A DNA stretch of 64,000 nucleotides from Sphingomonas yantingensis (GCF_014199325.1 NZ_JACIJJ010000004.1:372001-436000); one strand, 5' to 3'. Counted from the first letter of the stretch, positions 41,787-53,621 are shown. Numbers and translations: made by a program. The notes: generated by a model from the sequence alone, not told the origin.

Positions 41787-42268
41787 CCAACCTCTACACG
41801 ATCCCCGTCACCGCCGCCGACGGCAGCACGACCGACCTGTCGGCCTATCGGGGCCGCGTACTGCTGATCGTTAACGTCGCCTCCAAATGCGGGTTCACGC
41901 CGCAATATGCGGGGCTCGAGGCGCTTCATCGCGCGCATGAGGGCGCGGGGCTGACCGTCCTCGGCTTCCCCTGCAACCAGTTCGGCGCGCAGGAGCCGGG
42001 CGACGCGGCGGAGATCGCCAGCTTCTGTTCGCTCACCTACGACGTGACCTTCCCGGTGCTCGGCAAGGTCGATGTCAACGGCGCCGATGCCGCGCCGCTG
42101 TGGCGGCATCTGAAGCACGAGGCGCCGGGGCTGCTCGGCAGCGAGGCGATCAAGTGGAACTTCACCAAGTTCCTGGTCGGCCGCGATGGCCGCGTCATCG
42201 AACGCTATGCGCCGACGACCAAGCCCGAGGCGATCGAGGCCGATATCCAGCAGGCGCTCCAGCGCTGA
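41783..42268 (+). CDS. Glutathione peroxidase (Cys type)
   Basis: The 161-residue protein is a thioredoxin-fold glutathione peroxidase, a BtuE-like enzyme that reduces peroxides. The peroxidatic residue is Cys in [15 protein letters not shown], so no selenocysteine is needed. Other conserved blocks are [18 protein letters not shown], with the Gln, and [13 protein letters not shown] with the Trp of the active site. No signal peptide is visible, so it is cytoplasmic. It is coupled to lolD by ATGA. Confidence 0.94.
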
Positions 42269-42311
42269 CGGGGGCTATCGCCCGCCGGCCCCAGCCCCTA
42301 GATTGATCGCG

Positions 42312-43949
42312 ATGGACGAGATGGGTTTCGATCTGGGCGAACCGCCCGCGCCGCCGGCGCCGAAGGGCGAGGCGTACCGCGTCCTCGCGCGCAAATACCG
42401 GCCGCAGACCTTTGCCGCGTTGATCGGCCAGGACGCGATGGTCCAGACGCTGGGCAACGCGATCAAGCGCGACCGGCTCGCCCACGCCTTCCTGCTGACC
42501 GGCGTGCGCGGGGTCGGCAAAACCTCGACCGCGCGACTGATCGCCAAGGCGCTCAACTGCGTGGGGCCGGACGGTGAGGGCGGCCCAACGATCGACCCCT
42601 GCGGCGTCTGCGAGCCGTGCCGGGCGATCGCCGAGGGGCGCCATATCGACGTGATCGAAATGGACGCCGCGAGCCACACCGGCGTCGACGACGTGCGCGA
42701 GATCATCGAGGCTTCGCGCTATGCCGCGGTCTCTGCCCGCTACAAGATTTACATCGTGGATGAGGTCCACATGCTGTCAAAGAACGCGTTCAACGCGCTT
42801 CTGAAGACGCTGGAGGAACCGCCCGCCCACGTGAAGTTCCTGTTCGCCACGACCGAGGTGAACAAGGTCCCGATCACTGTCCTGTCGCGCTGCCAGCGTT
42901 TCGACCTGCGCCGCATCCCCGCCGACAAGCTCGCCGCACATTTCGCGCATGTCGTGGGCGAAGAGGGGTTCGAGGCCGAGCCCGAGGCACTGGCGCTGAT
43001 CGCCCGCGCGGCGGAGGGGTCGGCGCGCGACGGCCTGTCGATCCTTGATCAGGCCATCGCCCATGCGGGGCTGGAGGGCGGGGGTGTGCGTGCCGATGCG
43101 GTGCGCGAGATGCTGGGCCTGTCCGATCGCGGCGCGGTGCGCGAACTGTTCGGCCATCTGCTCGCCGGCGACGGGGCGGGGGCGCTCGCCGCCTTGCGCC
43201 GCCAGTACGACCTTGGCGTCGATCCGCAGGCGGTGATGCGCACCCTACTGGAAGCGGTGCACGGCATCACTTTGGTCAAGGTCGGCACGCCCGCCGATCC
43301 CGCGCAGCCCGTTGAGGAGCGGGAGGCGCTGGCTGAATGGGCCTCGCGCCTGTCCTTCCCGCTGCTCCATCGCCTCTGGCAGTTGCTGCTCAAGGGGCAT
43401 GAGGAAGTCGGCCGTGCGGCGCTGCCGATCGAGGCGTGCGAAATGGCGCTGCTGCGCGTCGTCCACGCCTCGCAGCTTCCCGATCCGGGCGAGCTGGCGC
43501 GCCAGATTCGCGAGGGCGGGGTGCAGGTCGCGCCTGCTGCTACCGCGCCGCCGCCGCCCGCGCCCGCCACGGCGCCGGCGCTCCCCTCGACCGCCGAGGC
43601 GATCGGCGACACGATCGCGCAGACCGGCCGGATGGCGCTGGCCGAGGCATGGCGTAATCATGCGCGCCCGGTGCGGATCGAGCCGCCCGAGATCGAGCTG
43701 TCGACCGCGCGCCCTATCCCCTCGGACTTTCCGCGCGAACTGATGGACGCGCTCAAGACCGCGACCGGCACCCGCTGGAAGGTCACGACCAGCGACGCGC
43801 CCGGTACGCCTTCGTTGCGCGAGGCCGAACGCGCCGACGACGAGGCGTTTGAGGCCTCGATCCGTGAAACCCCCGTGGTGGCCGCCGCGCTCGCCGCCTT
43901 TCCCGGCGCCGAGCTCGTCGGCCCCAAGACCCGACGGAGCATGACATGA
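42312..43949 (+). CDS. dnaX: DNA polymerase III subunit gamma/tau
   Basis: DnaX is the clamp-loader ATPase that opens the sliding clamp and, as tau, joins polymerase cores. The 545-residue protein has YRVLARKYRPQTFAALIGQ, Walker A LTGVRGVGKTSTARLIAKALNC, the four-Cys zinc module around CGVCEPCRAI, and DEVHMLSKNAFNALLKTLEEP. A Pro/Ala-rich linker and a tau-like C-terminal domain follow. No frameshift signal is obvious. The ATG at 42312 fits MDEMGFDLGEPP; longer in-frame starts overlap gpx. It overlaps ybaB by 4 nt. Confidence 0.95.
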   Translation: MDEMGFDLGEPPAPPAPKGEAYRVLARKYRPQTFAALIGQDAMVQTLGNAIKRDRLAHAFLLTGVRGVGKTSTARLIAKALNCVGPDGEGGPTIDPCGVCEPCRAIAEGRHIDVIEMDAASHTGVDDVREIIEASRYAAVSARYKIYIVDEVHMLSKNAFNALLKTLEEPPAHVKFLFATTEVNKVPITVLSRCQRFDLRRIPADKLAAHFAHVVGEEGFEAEPEALALIARAAEGSARDGLSILDQAIAHAGLEGGGVRADAVREMLGLSDRGAVRELFGHLLAGDGAGALAALRRQYDLGVDPQAVMRTLLEAVHGITLVKVGTPADPAQPVEEREALAEWASRLSFPLLHRLWQLLLKGHEEVGRAALPIEACEMALLRVVHASQLPDPGELARQIREGGVQVAPAATAPPPPAPATAPALPSTAEAIGDTIAQTGRMALAEAWRNHARPVRIEPPEIELSTARPIPSDFPRELMDALKTATGTRWKVTTSDAPGTPSLREAERADDEAFEASIRETPVVAAALAAFPGAELVGPKTRRSMT

Positions 43950-44269
43950 AGAATCTCGACGACATCATGGCGATGGCCCAGAACGTCCAGAACGAGCTGA
44001 CGAAGGCACAGGCGGCGCTCGACACGATCGAGGTCGAGGGCGTGTCGGGCGGCGGCCTGGTCAAGGTGCGCGCGAGTGCCAAGGGGCGGATCATCGGCGT
44101 TTCGATCGACGACTCGCTGCTGAACCCTGCCGAAAAGGGTGTGCTCGAAGACCTGATCGCCGCCGCGCTCAACGACGCTCGGGCCAAGGCGGATGCGGCA
44201 AGCTCGACCGAAATGTCGAAGCTGACCGCGGGGATGCCGTTGCCGCCGGGGTTCAAGCTGCCGTTCTGA
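43946..44269 (+). CDS. ybaB: YbaB/EbfC nucleoid-associated protein
   Basis: This small (107-residue) protein binds DNA as a dimer and follows dnaX in most bacteria. It has the N-terminal helix MKNLDDIMAMAQNVQNELTKAQ, the strand region VEGVSGGGLVKVRASAKGRI and LLNPAEKGVLEDLIAAALNDA, then a tail GMPLPPGFKLPF. It begins in the ATGA overlap with dnaX. The recR gene that often comes next is not present in this window. Confidence 0.95.
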   Translation: MKNLDDIMAMAQNVQNELTKAQAALDTIEVEGVSGGGLVKVRASAKGRIIGVSIDDSLLNPAEKGVLEDLIAAALNDARAKADAASSTEMSKLTAGMPLPPGFKLPF

Positions 44270-44336
44270 TTTGGACCAGGGGGCGGTGCCGCGCTGACAA
44301 TCGGGCGCCCCATCCCGATCGCGATAAAGAAGGAAG

Positions 44337-44449
44337 AAGCGGGATCCCGGATCAAGTTCGGGATGACGGTGTGGCGAGGGGAGCGTTTCTCCCCAACGTC
44401 ACCCCGGACTTGATCCGGGGTCCCGCTTCTTCTTCTTCTTCTTCTTCTC
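44337..44449. repeat. REP-like pair in the outward orientation plus TTC microsatellite
   Basis: A near-perfect hairpin (ATCCCGGA-TCAAG-TTCGGGAT, 44344-44364) and a perfect one (ACCCCGGA-CTTGA-TCCGGGGT, 44401-44421) lie in opposite orientation, but with their CGGGG/CCCGC tails pointing outward, the reverse of the pairs at 34 and 39 kb. The second runs into seven TTC units (44427-44447). The right part is coding: it forms the end of the glycosyltransferase gene. Confidence 0.72.
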
Positions 44450-45601
44450 GACCAGCGCCGCAAGGTGCGCCCGCAGCGTTTGAGCATTCCGCTCCCAGGT
44501 AAACTTCGCGGCAGTCGCTCGAACCGCCTCGCGCGCCGGGGGCACCCGCAACAAGCCATCGATCGCTTCGGCAAACGCCTCAGGTGTCCGCGCGACGATC
44601 CGCCCCGCCTCCGCCCGATCAACCACCTCGCGCGCCCCGCCGGCGTCGGGAATGACGAGCGGCGTCCCGCTCGCCAGCGCCTCGACCCAGGCGTTCGCCA
44701 GCCCCTCCGACGAGGAGGCCAGCGCCATCACGTCGGCGGCAGCGAGCAGCGGCGGGAGCGCGTCATGCGGCACCGGCCCGAGAAGCCGTACGCGATCCCC
44801 GACATCGAACGCGTCGATCAAGCCTTGAAGCCGAGCGCGTTCCGGCCCCTCACCGGCGATACGCAGCGACACGCCCGGCAGCCGCGCCACCGCCTCGATC
44901 ACGATCCCGTGCCCCTTGCGCGGGATCAGCGCACCTACCGAGGCGACCAGCGGCCCGGTGACCCCAAGCGCCGCCTTCGCCGCCAGGTCGGGGCGGAAGC
45001 GCGCCTGATCGACGCCGGTATGGTGAATCGCGATCCGATCGCTCGGCATCCCCAGCGCGATCATATCCTCGCGCATCGCCGCGCTGACGGCGAGGAGGCC
45101 ATCGGCCGCGCCGCCCGCGTGCCGGACGGCATCGAGCGTAGGGGCGGCGCGTCCCCAGTGATGGATGTCGGCCCCGCGCGCCTTGATGGACACCGGCACG
45201 CTGAACCGCTTGCCGAACGCCACCGCCGCCGGGCCATCGGGAAAGAAGAAAGACGCGTCGATCACGTCAAAGGCGAAATCGCGGCGAATGCTGGTCAGCG
45301 CCGGGACCAGCGCGCGTATCAGCATCGCCGCATGAAAGCGCCCGCTCGTTGCCGGTATATTGAGGAATCGTGGCCGCTCGACCGACAGTCCCTTCCACGT
45401 CTCGTGGCGGGGCAGCGCGGCGAGTTTACGATGGCTCGGATGTTTTGAGAGCGGAAAGGGCGCTAACCCGACCGGCGCGACCACGCGAACCTCGGTATCG
45501 GGCAGCGCCGCCAGCCCCAGCGTCTGGCGCTCTACGAACACGCCAAAATTGGGCCGCGTGGCATCGGGAAACAGGGTGGAGAGCGTGAGAACGCGCAGCA
45601 T
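44399..45601 (-). CDS. GT4-family glycosyltransferase with repeat-derived C-terminus
   Basis: The 400-residue protein is a GT-B fold glycosyltransferase of family 4. It has the N-terminal STLFPDATRPNFGVFVERQ, and the C-terminal donor-site pattern SSSEGLANAWVEALASGTPLVIPDAGGAREVV with the conserved EGLANAxxEAxASGxP. It probably adds a sugar to a cell-surface glycan; donor and acceptor are unknown. The last ~18 residues (seven Lys then RDPGSSPG) come from a TTC microsatellite and a REP-like palindrome, and the TGA stop lies at the repeat's edge. The normal end of the domain is likely near WERNAQTLRAHLAAL. Confidence 0.9.
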   Translation of the reverse strand: MLRVLTLSTLFPDATRPNFGVFVERQTLGLAALPDTEVRVVAPVGLAPFPLSKHPSHRKLAALPRHETWKGLSVERPRFLNIPATSGRFHAAMLIRALVPALTSIRRDFAFDVIDASFFFPDGPAAVAFGKRFSVPVSIKARGADIHHWGRAAPTLDAVRHAGGAADGLLAVSAAMREDMIALGMPSDRIAIHHTGVDQARFRPDLAAKAALGVTGPLVASVGALIPRKGHGIVIEAVARLPGVSLRIAGEGPERARLQGLIDAFDVGDRVRLLGPVPHDALPPLLAAADVMALASSSEGLANAWVEALASGTPLVIPDAGGAREVVDRAEAGRIVARTPEAFAEAIDGLLRVPPAREAVRATAAKFTWERNAQTLRAHLAALVEKKKKKKKRDPGSSPG

Positions 45602-45656
45602 CGCCCCCGATTAGCGCGGGAAGGTTAAACGATCCGCCACCTTCCCGCGTATCGGC

Positions 45657-46085
45657 TTACGCGTTCAGCGTGTGCTCCAGCGTGATCTCGGCATTGAGCA
45701 GCTTCGAGATGGGGCATCCGGCCTTCGCCTCGCCGGCGATCTTCTCGAACTCGGCGGCGTCGATGCCATCGACGTGCGCGATCAGGGTGAGGTCGGAGCG
45801 CGTGACCTTGAACCCGTCGCCGTCCTTTTCGAGCGCGACCTTCGCCGTCGTCTCTAGCGTCCCGTCCTTGTGGCCGGCCCCGGCGAGCGCGAAGCTCAGC
45901 GCCATCGTAAAGCACGACGCATGGGCGGCGGCGATCAGTTCTTCGGGATTGGTGCCGGGCTCGTTTTCGAACCGGGTGTTGAAGCCATAGGGCTGGTCGG
46001 TCAGCACGCCCGACTGAAGCGAGACGTGGCCTTTGCCGTCCTTGCCAAGGCCCTCATACTTCGCACTTGCGCTGCGGGTTGTCAT
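45657..46085 (-). CDS. OsmC-family peroxiredoxin
   Basis: The 142-residue protein fits the OsmC branch that reduces organic hydroperoxides with two Cys residues. They are in ELIAAAHASCFTMALSFALA and EAKAGCPISKLLNAEITLEHT, near the ends of the two helices as expected. The ATG at 46085 has AAAGGAGAAG a few bases upstream; a longer in-frame start at 46160 looks non-coding. It is a separate gene between the glycosyltransferase (55 nt) and the glycine-zipper gene (90 nt). Confidence 0.93.
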   Translation of the reverse strand: MTTRSASAKYEGLGKDGKGHVSLQSGVLTDQPYGFNTRFENEPGTNPEELIAAAHASCFTMALSFALAGAGHKDGTLETTAKVALEKDGDGFKVTRSDLTLIAHVDGIDAAEFEKIAGEAKAGCPISKLLNAEITLEHTLNA

Positions 46086-46175
46086 TTCCGGCTTCTCCTT
46101 TGGTGGAATGCGCCGGACAAACGAAAGGGGCGGGCAAAGGATGCCCGCCCCTCCGTTCATTTCAGACCGTTCGGC

Positions 46176-46493
46176 TTAGCGGCAGCGACCGCGGCTGCCG
46201 CTACGCTCGATCTCGCGGCCCGCGAGCGCGCCTGCACCGGCGCCGAGCAGCGTGCCGAGCGTGCGGTCGCCGCGCGTGTCAATCGTGCGGCCGACGAGGG
46301 CACCGGCGACGCCGCCGACCAGCAGGCCCGTCGTGCCGTCGGGCTTGCGGCAATAACGGCGACCGTCACGGCCGCGCCACTCGCGATACTTGTAGCGCTT
46401 CTGCATCGACGCTTCCGCCTTGTCGGTCGGCAGGACGACGGTGGCGGGAACCAGAAGACCAGCGGCCGCAACGGCCATCATCAGATTACGCAT
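46176..46493 (-). CDS. Glycine-zipper (17 kDa antigen-like) envelope protein
   Basis: The 105-residue protein has an N-terminal signal-like helix (LMMAVAAAGLLVPATVVLP), a basic-aromatic spacer (KRYKYREWRGRDGRRYCRK) and a glycine-zipper double helix TGLLVGGVAGALVGRTID and LGTLLGAGAGALAGREIE. This matches the Rickettsia 17 kDa antigen-like glycine-zipper 2TM family, usually envelope-associated. A lipobox is not clear, so it is secreted or inner-membrane anchored. A possible general-stress promoter lies upstream. Confidence 0.85.
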   Translation of the reverse strand: MRNLMMAVAAAGLLVPATVVLPTDKAEASMQKRYKYREWRGRDGRRYCRKPDGTTGLLVGGVAGALVGRTIDTRGDRTLGTLLGAGAGALAGREIERSGSRGRCR

Positions 46494-46553
46494 TATAGTA
46501 ACTCCCTAGTATCAATCTCGCCCCTCTGAACGTCGATTGCGGCGAAGGGTTTC

Positions 46554-46585
46554 ATGAACGAAACGTTCAGCCGAATCAGCGTTCC
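46554..46585 (-). promoter_or_regulatory. Possible EcfG-type (general stress) promoter and palindrome
   Basis: On the minus strand, GGAAC (46581-46585) lies 15 nt before CGTT (46562-46565), close to the EcfG general-stress promoter of alphaproteobacteria, for which 16-17 nt is usual. The perfect palindrome TGAACG-AAA-CGTTCA (46555-46569) overlaps the -10 part. The glycine-zipper gene begins about 70 nt downstream. Spacing is slightly off, so this is tentative. Confidence 0.3.
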
Positions 46586-46640
46586 CGGTGAGGTTCTTCT
46601 AGGGATGTGAGCCTGAACGCTGCGTGGGATCGTCGTTCAT

Positions 46641-49244
<2,604 letters not shown>

Positions 49245-49380
49245 AGGCGGGGAAAGGGGGCGTCCGCAATCATCCCCGGCCTTTAGGCGGCGGCTACCGC
49301 CTTGCCTAGCGGGGTTGCGGTTCGCTGGCTTAGCGGCCAAGAGCCGTAGCGTCATTCCCGTCCCCGGAGCGCCGCCCAGC

Positions 49381-51639
49381 ATGACCGAGATCCCCGCCGA
49401 CCAGTTCACCGAGCGCGAGGCGCTGCGTTTTCATGCCGAGGGCCGGCCGGGCAAGATCGAGATCATCGCGTCGAAGCCGCTGACGACGCAGCGCGACCTG
49501 GCGCTCGCCTATTCGCCGGGTGTCGCATGGCCGGTAAAGGCGATCGCGGAGGATCCGGCGACCGCCTACGACTATACCGCAAAGGGCAATCTCGTCGCCG
49601 TGATCTCGAACGGGACCGCGATCCTCGGCCTGGGCAATCTCGGCGCGCTCGCCTCCAAACCCGTGATGGAGGGCAAGGCGGTGCTCTTCAAGCGCTTCGC
49701 CGACGTCGATTCGATCGATATCGAACTGAAGACCGAGGACGTGGACCGCATCATCGATGCGGTGGAACTGATGGAGCCGAGCTTCGGCGGCATCAACCTC
49801 GAGGATATCAAGGCGCCCGAATGCTTCATCATCGAGCAGACGCTGCGCGAGCGGATGAATATCCCGGTCTTTCATGATGACCAGCACGGCACCGCGATCA
49901 TCTGTGCCGCGGGGCTCATCAACGCCTGCCTGCTGACCGGGCGGCGGCTTCAGGACATCAAGATCGTCGTCAACGGCGCGGGGGCGGCGGCGATCGCCTG
50001 CACCGAACTCGTCAAGGCGATGGGCGTGCGCCACGACAACGTCATCATGTGCGATCGCACCGGCGTGATCTATCAGGGCCGCGACGGCGTGAACCAGTGG
50101 CAGTCGGCGCACGCCGCCGCGACCGAGGCGCGGACGCTGACCGAAGCGCTGCACGGCGCCGACGTGTTCCTCGGCCTGTCCGCCGCGGGCGCGCTGAAGC
50201 CCGAGATGGTCAAGGACATGGCCCCCGCGCCGATCATCTTCGCGATGGCCAATCCCGAGCCGGAGATCCGCCCCGAACTGGCGAAGGCGGCGCGCCCCGA
50301 CGCGATCATCGCGACCGGCCGCTCGGACTATCCGAATCAGGTCAACAACGTCATCGGCTTCCCCTTCATTTTCCGAGGCGCGCTCGACGTGCGCGCGACC
50401 GGCATCAACGATGCGATGAAGATCGCCGCGGCCAACGCGATCGCCGAACTGGCGCGCGACCGCGTGCCCGACGAAGTGGCGGCGGCGTACGGTGTGCAGC
50501 ACAGCTTCGGCCCCGAATACATCATCCCCGCGCCGTTCGACCCGCGCCTGATGGAAGTCGTGTCGGCCGCGGTCGCCAAGGCGGCAATGGATTCGGGCGT
50601 CGCGACGCGGCCGATCCTCGACATGCCCGCCTACCGCACCAGCCTGCGCGCGCGGCTCAACCCGACCACCGCGGTGCTGAGCCTGGCCTATGAGGGCGCG
50701 CGGGCGCGGCCGAAGCGCGTCATCTTCGCCGAGGGCGAGGAGGAAGTGGTGCTTCGCGCGGCGATCGCGTTCCGCGACGGCGGTTATGGTACGCCCGTCC
50801 TCGTCGGACGCGACGACGTGCACGACCGCCTGCGCTCGCTCGGCGTCGCCGATCCCGAGAGCTTCGAGGTGCATAACAGTCGCGTGTCGCCGCTCGTGCC
50901 CGCGATGGTCGACTTCCTCTATGCCCGACTCCAGCGGCGCGGCTTTTTGCGCCGCGAATGCGAGCGGATGGTCAATCAGGACCGCAACATCTTCGGCGCG
51001 CTGCTGCTCCAGCTGGGGGAGGGCGACGCGATGATTACCGGCGTCACCCGCGCCTATGCCCAGTCGATGCGCGAGATCCGCCGCGTCATCGATCCGGCGC
51101 CCGGCCGCACGCCGTTCGGCGCGCACGTGCTGGTTGGCCAGACGCACACCGTCTTCATCGCCGACACCACGGTCAACGAACGTCCCACCGGCGAGGAACT
51201 GGCCGACATCGCCGAGGCGACGGCACAGGTCGCGCGCCGCATGGGCCACGAACCGCGCGTCGCGTTCCTGAGCTATTCCACCTTCGGCAATCCCGAGGGC
51301 AAGTGGCTCGACAACATTCGCGGCGCGGTCAAGGAACTCGACAAGCGCGAGCCGGGCTTCGAATATGAGGGCGAGATGTCGCCCGATGTGGCCCTCAATG
51401 CCAAGCAGCTGGCGAACTATCCGTTCGCGCGCCTATCGGAACCGGCCAACGTCCTCATCATGCCGGGGCTTCAGTCGGCCAACATCTCGGCCAAGCTGCT
51501 GCGCGAGCTGGGCGGCGACCAGATGATCGGGCCGATGCTGATCGGCATGGAAAAGAACGTGCAGATCGCGCCGATGACCGCGACGGCCAGCGACCTGGTG
51601 ACGTTGGCGGTGCTGGCGGCGGGGGGCATGGCGCGCTGA
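49381..51639 (+). CDS. maeB: NADP-type malic enzyme with C-terminal phosphotransacetylase domain
   Basis: The 752-residue protein converts malate to pyruvate and CO2 while reducing NADP. Residues ~1-430 are the malic enzyme part: AYSPGVAWPVKAI, VFHDDQHGTAIICAAGL, VNGAGAAAIACTELVKAMG and GRSDYPNQVNNVIGFPFI. Residues ~440-752 form a phosphotransacetylase-like domain (RPKRVIFAEGEEEVVLRAA and GLQSANISAKLLRELGG), which in this family is usually regulatory rather than catalytic. A cyclophilin gene starts 5 nt after its stop. Confidence 0.95.
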   Translation: MTEIPADQFTEREALRFHAEGRPGKIEIIASKPLTTQRDLALAYSPGVAWPVKAIAEDPATAYDYTAKGNLVAVISNGTAILGLGNLGALASKPVMEGKAVLFKRFADVDSIDIELKTEDVDRIIDAVELMEPSFGGINLEDIKAPECFIIEQTLRERMNIPVFHDDQHGTAIICAAGLINACLLTGRRLQDIKIVVNGAGAAAIACTELVKAMGVRHDNVIMCDRTGVIYQGRDGVNQWQSAHAAATEARTLTEALHGADVFLGLSAAGALKPEMVKDMAPAPIIFAMANPEPEIRPELAKAARPDAIIATGRSDYPNQVNNVIGFPFIFRGALDVRATGINDAMKIAAANAIAELARDRVPDEVAAAYGVQHSFGPEYIIPAPFDPRLMEVVSAAVAKAAMDSGVATRPILDMPAYRTSLRARLNPTTAVLSLAYEGARARPKRVIFAEGEEEVVLRAAIAFRDGGYGTPVLVGRDDVHDRLRSLGVADPESFEVHNSRVSPLVPAMVDFLYARLQRRGFLRRECERMVNQDRNIFGALLLQLGEGDAMITGVTRAYAQSMREIRRVIDPAPGRTPFGAHVLVGQTHTVFIADTTVNERPTGEELADIAEATAQVARRMGHEPRVAFLSYSTFGNPEGKWLDNIRGAVKELDKREPGFEYEGEMSPDVALNAKQLANYPFARLSEPANVLIMPGLQSANISAKLLRELGGDQMIGPMLIGMEKNVQIAPMTATASDLVTLAVLAAGGMAR

Positions 51640-51644
51640 AGTCT

Positions 51645-52295
51645 ATGCTGACGCGGCGCGGGCTGATCGCGGGCGGCTTCGGCCTGCTCGCGATCCCGCG
51701 CGCACGGGCGGCGGCGCGTGAGCCGGCGGTGGTGCGGGTGCGGATCGTCACGCCCGCCGGCGTCATCATCGTCGCGCTCGACACGCGCCGTGCGCCGGGG
51801 ACGACGGCGAACTTCCTCGCCTATGTCGATGACGAGCGGTTCGACGGCACGCGCTTCTATCGCGCCGCGCGCTCGAAGAAGGTGCCCGGCACCGGCTTCA
51901 TCCAGGGCGGCATCCAGACCGACGCGCGTCGCATCCTGCCGCCCTTTCCGTTCGAGCCGACGACGAAGACCGGGCTGCGGCACGTCGATGGCGCGATCTC
52001 GATGGCGCGGGGGACCGATCCGAAGTCCGCGGGCGGCAACTGGGTGATCTGTGTCGGCCCGGCACCGCAGCTGGATGGGCGCGAGGGCTATATGGGTTAC
52101 GCCGCGTTCGGGCGGGTGATCGCCGGCATGGCGGTGGCCAAGCGCATCCTAGCGGTGCCGACCGGCGGCGGGTTTGACGCGATGAAGGGCCAGATGATCC
52201 TGAAGCCCATCCCGATCCTGCGCGTCGAGCGTATGGATGGCGTCAAGAAACCGACCGGGCGCCCGCGCATGTGGCTGCTCTTTCAGAAGCGTTGA
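51645..52295 (+). CDS. Secreted cyclophilin-type peptidyl-prolyl isomerase
   Basis: The 216-residue protein has an N-terminal signal with a twin-arginine (TRRGLIAGGFGLLAIPRARA), so export by the Tat pathway is likely and it would act folded in the periplasm. The cyclophilin core shows RRAPGTTANFLAYVDDERFDGTRFYR, KVPGTGFIQGGIQ, GAISMARGTDPKSAGGNWVIC and GYAAFGRVIAGMAVAKRI. Such enzymes isomerise proline bonds in secreted proteins. It follows maeB by 5 nt and is convergent with an APC permease (3 nt between stops). Confidence 0.9.
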   Translation: MLTRRGLIAGGFGLLAIPRARAAAREPAVVRVRIVTPAGVIIVALDTRRAPGTTANFLAYVDDERFDGTRFYRAARSKKVPGTGFIQGGIQTDARRILPPFPFEPTTKTGLRHVDGAISMARGTDPKSAGGNWVICVGPAPQLDGREGYMGYAAFGRVIAGMAVAKRILAVPTGGGFDAMKGQMILKPIPILRVERMDGVKKPTGRPRMWLLFQKR

Positions 52296-52298
52296 CGT

Positions 52299-53621
52299 CT
52301 ATTTGGCGGGCTTCAGGAAGACCAGCATCACCGCCCCGCTCGCAAGCACTACGCAACCCGCCAGCGCGCCCCAGCCGGTATAGGCCAGGCTCGACCAGAG
52401 CAGATACGCCGTCGTCGCGCAGAACAGCGCCGGTGTCACCGGATAGAGCGGCACGCGGAACGGCCGCTCGATTCCCGGATCGCGGCGGCGCAGGACGAAC
52501 AGCGACAGGCCGGTCAGCAGCAGGAACAGCCAGAAGACCGGCGCGGTGTAATCGACCACCAGCGCGAACCCGTCGCGTGCGACCGCGCCGGCCGCCACCA
52601 GCGCCAGCGCGATCGCGGCTTGCGCCAGCAGCGCATTGCCCGGCGTGTCCCGCCGCTCGTTCCAGCGCCCCAGCCACCGCAGCCCCGGATATTCGCGCCC
52701 GATCGCGCAGGTCGTGCGCGCGCCGGTAATCGCGGTGGCGTTGGCGGAGGTGAGCGCCGCGATCGCCACCGCGCCGGCGATCAGCGCCGCGCCGGTCGGC
52801 CCGAACGCCGCGCGCGCGACATCCGCCGCCACCGCTTCGCTTCGCGCCACGCCGGCGAGGCCGAGCGCATTAAGAAACGCGAGGTTGGCGAGCACGTAGA
52901 GCGCGGTGACGATGCCGAGCCCCGCAACCAGCACCCAGGCGATCCGCCGCTTGCTGCCGCGCACCTCGGCCGACAGATACGCCGCCTCGCTCCATCCGCC
53001 ATAGGTGAGCAGGACATAGACGAGCATCAGGCCGACCGATCCCTCGCGGGGGACCGTCGGCGCGGCCGGCACGCGATCGGCGACGAAGCCGGCGACGATC
53101 AGCAGGACCAGCCCGCCGATCTCCGCCAGCGTCAGCCAGCGCTGCACCGCCGCCCCCTCGCGCACACCCAGCCAGTTGATCGCGGTGATGACGGTGACGG
53201 CCTGCGCCGCCCAGAGACTGGCGCCGACCGCGCCGAGCGGCAGCAGCGCCTGGAGATAGTCGCCGCAGACATAGGCGAGCAGCGCCAGTGACCCCGTCTG
53301 GATCACCGCCAGCCGCGCCCAGCCGTATAGAAACGCCAACCGCCGCCCGAAGGCGAGCCCGAGGAAGTGATAGTCGCCGCCGACATCAGGGTAGGTCGCG
53401 GCAAGCTCGGCATAACAGAGCGCCCCGACGATCGACAGCAGCCCGCCCGCGACCCACACGGCGACGACCATGCCCTCGCTGCCCGCCATCCCGGCGACAA
53501 GGGCGGGGGTGCGGAAGATGCCCGCGCCGATGACGATACCGACGATCAGCGCGAGCAGGTCGACGAGCCCCAGCGTCGGTCGCGGCCGACCGAGCGCACC
53601 GTCACCTGAAGGGTCGCTCAA
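52299..53621 (-). CDS. APC-family amino acid permease
   Basis: The 440-residue protein has about twelve helices and the N-terminal APC signature LLALIVGIVIGAGIFRTPALVAG, with GGLLSIVGALCYAELAATYPDVGGDYHF. It belongs to the amino acid-polyamine-organocation superfamily; the substrate is unknown. The start is a TTG at 53621 that overlaps the stop of the upstream antiporter as TTGA, so translation may depend on that gene. No alternative ATG lies near. Confidence 0.9.
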   Translation of the reverse strand: MSDPSGDGALGRPRPTLGLVDLLALIVGIVIGAGIFRTPALVAGMAGSEGMVVAVWVAGGLLSIVGALCYAELAATYPDVGGDYHFLGLAFGRRLAFLYGWARLAVIQTGSLALLAYVCGDYLQALLPLGAVGASLWAAQAVTVITAINWLGVREGAAVQRWLTLAEIGGLVLLIVAGFVADRVPAAPTVPREGSVGLMLVYVLLTYGGWSEAAYLSAEVRGSKRRIAWVLVAGLGIVTALYVLANLAFLNALGLAGVARSEAVAADVARAAFGPTGAALIAGAVAIAALTSANATAITGARTTCAIGREYPGLRWLGRWNERRDTPGNALLAQAAIALALVAAGAVARDGFALVVDYTAPVFWLFLLLTGLSLFVLRRRDPGIERPFRVPLYPVTPALFCATTAYLLWSSLAYTGWGALAGCVVLASGAVMLVFLKPAK

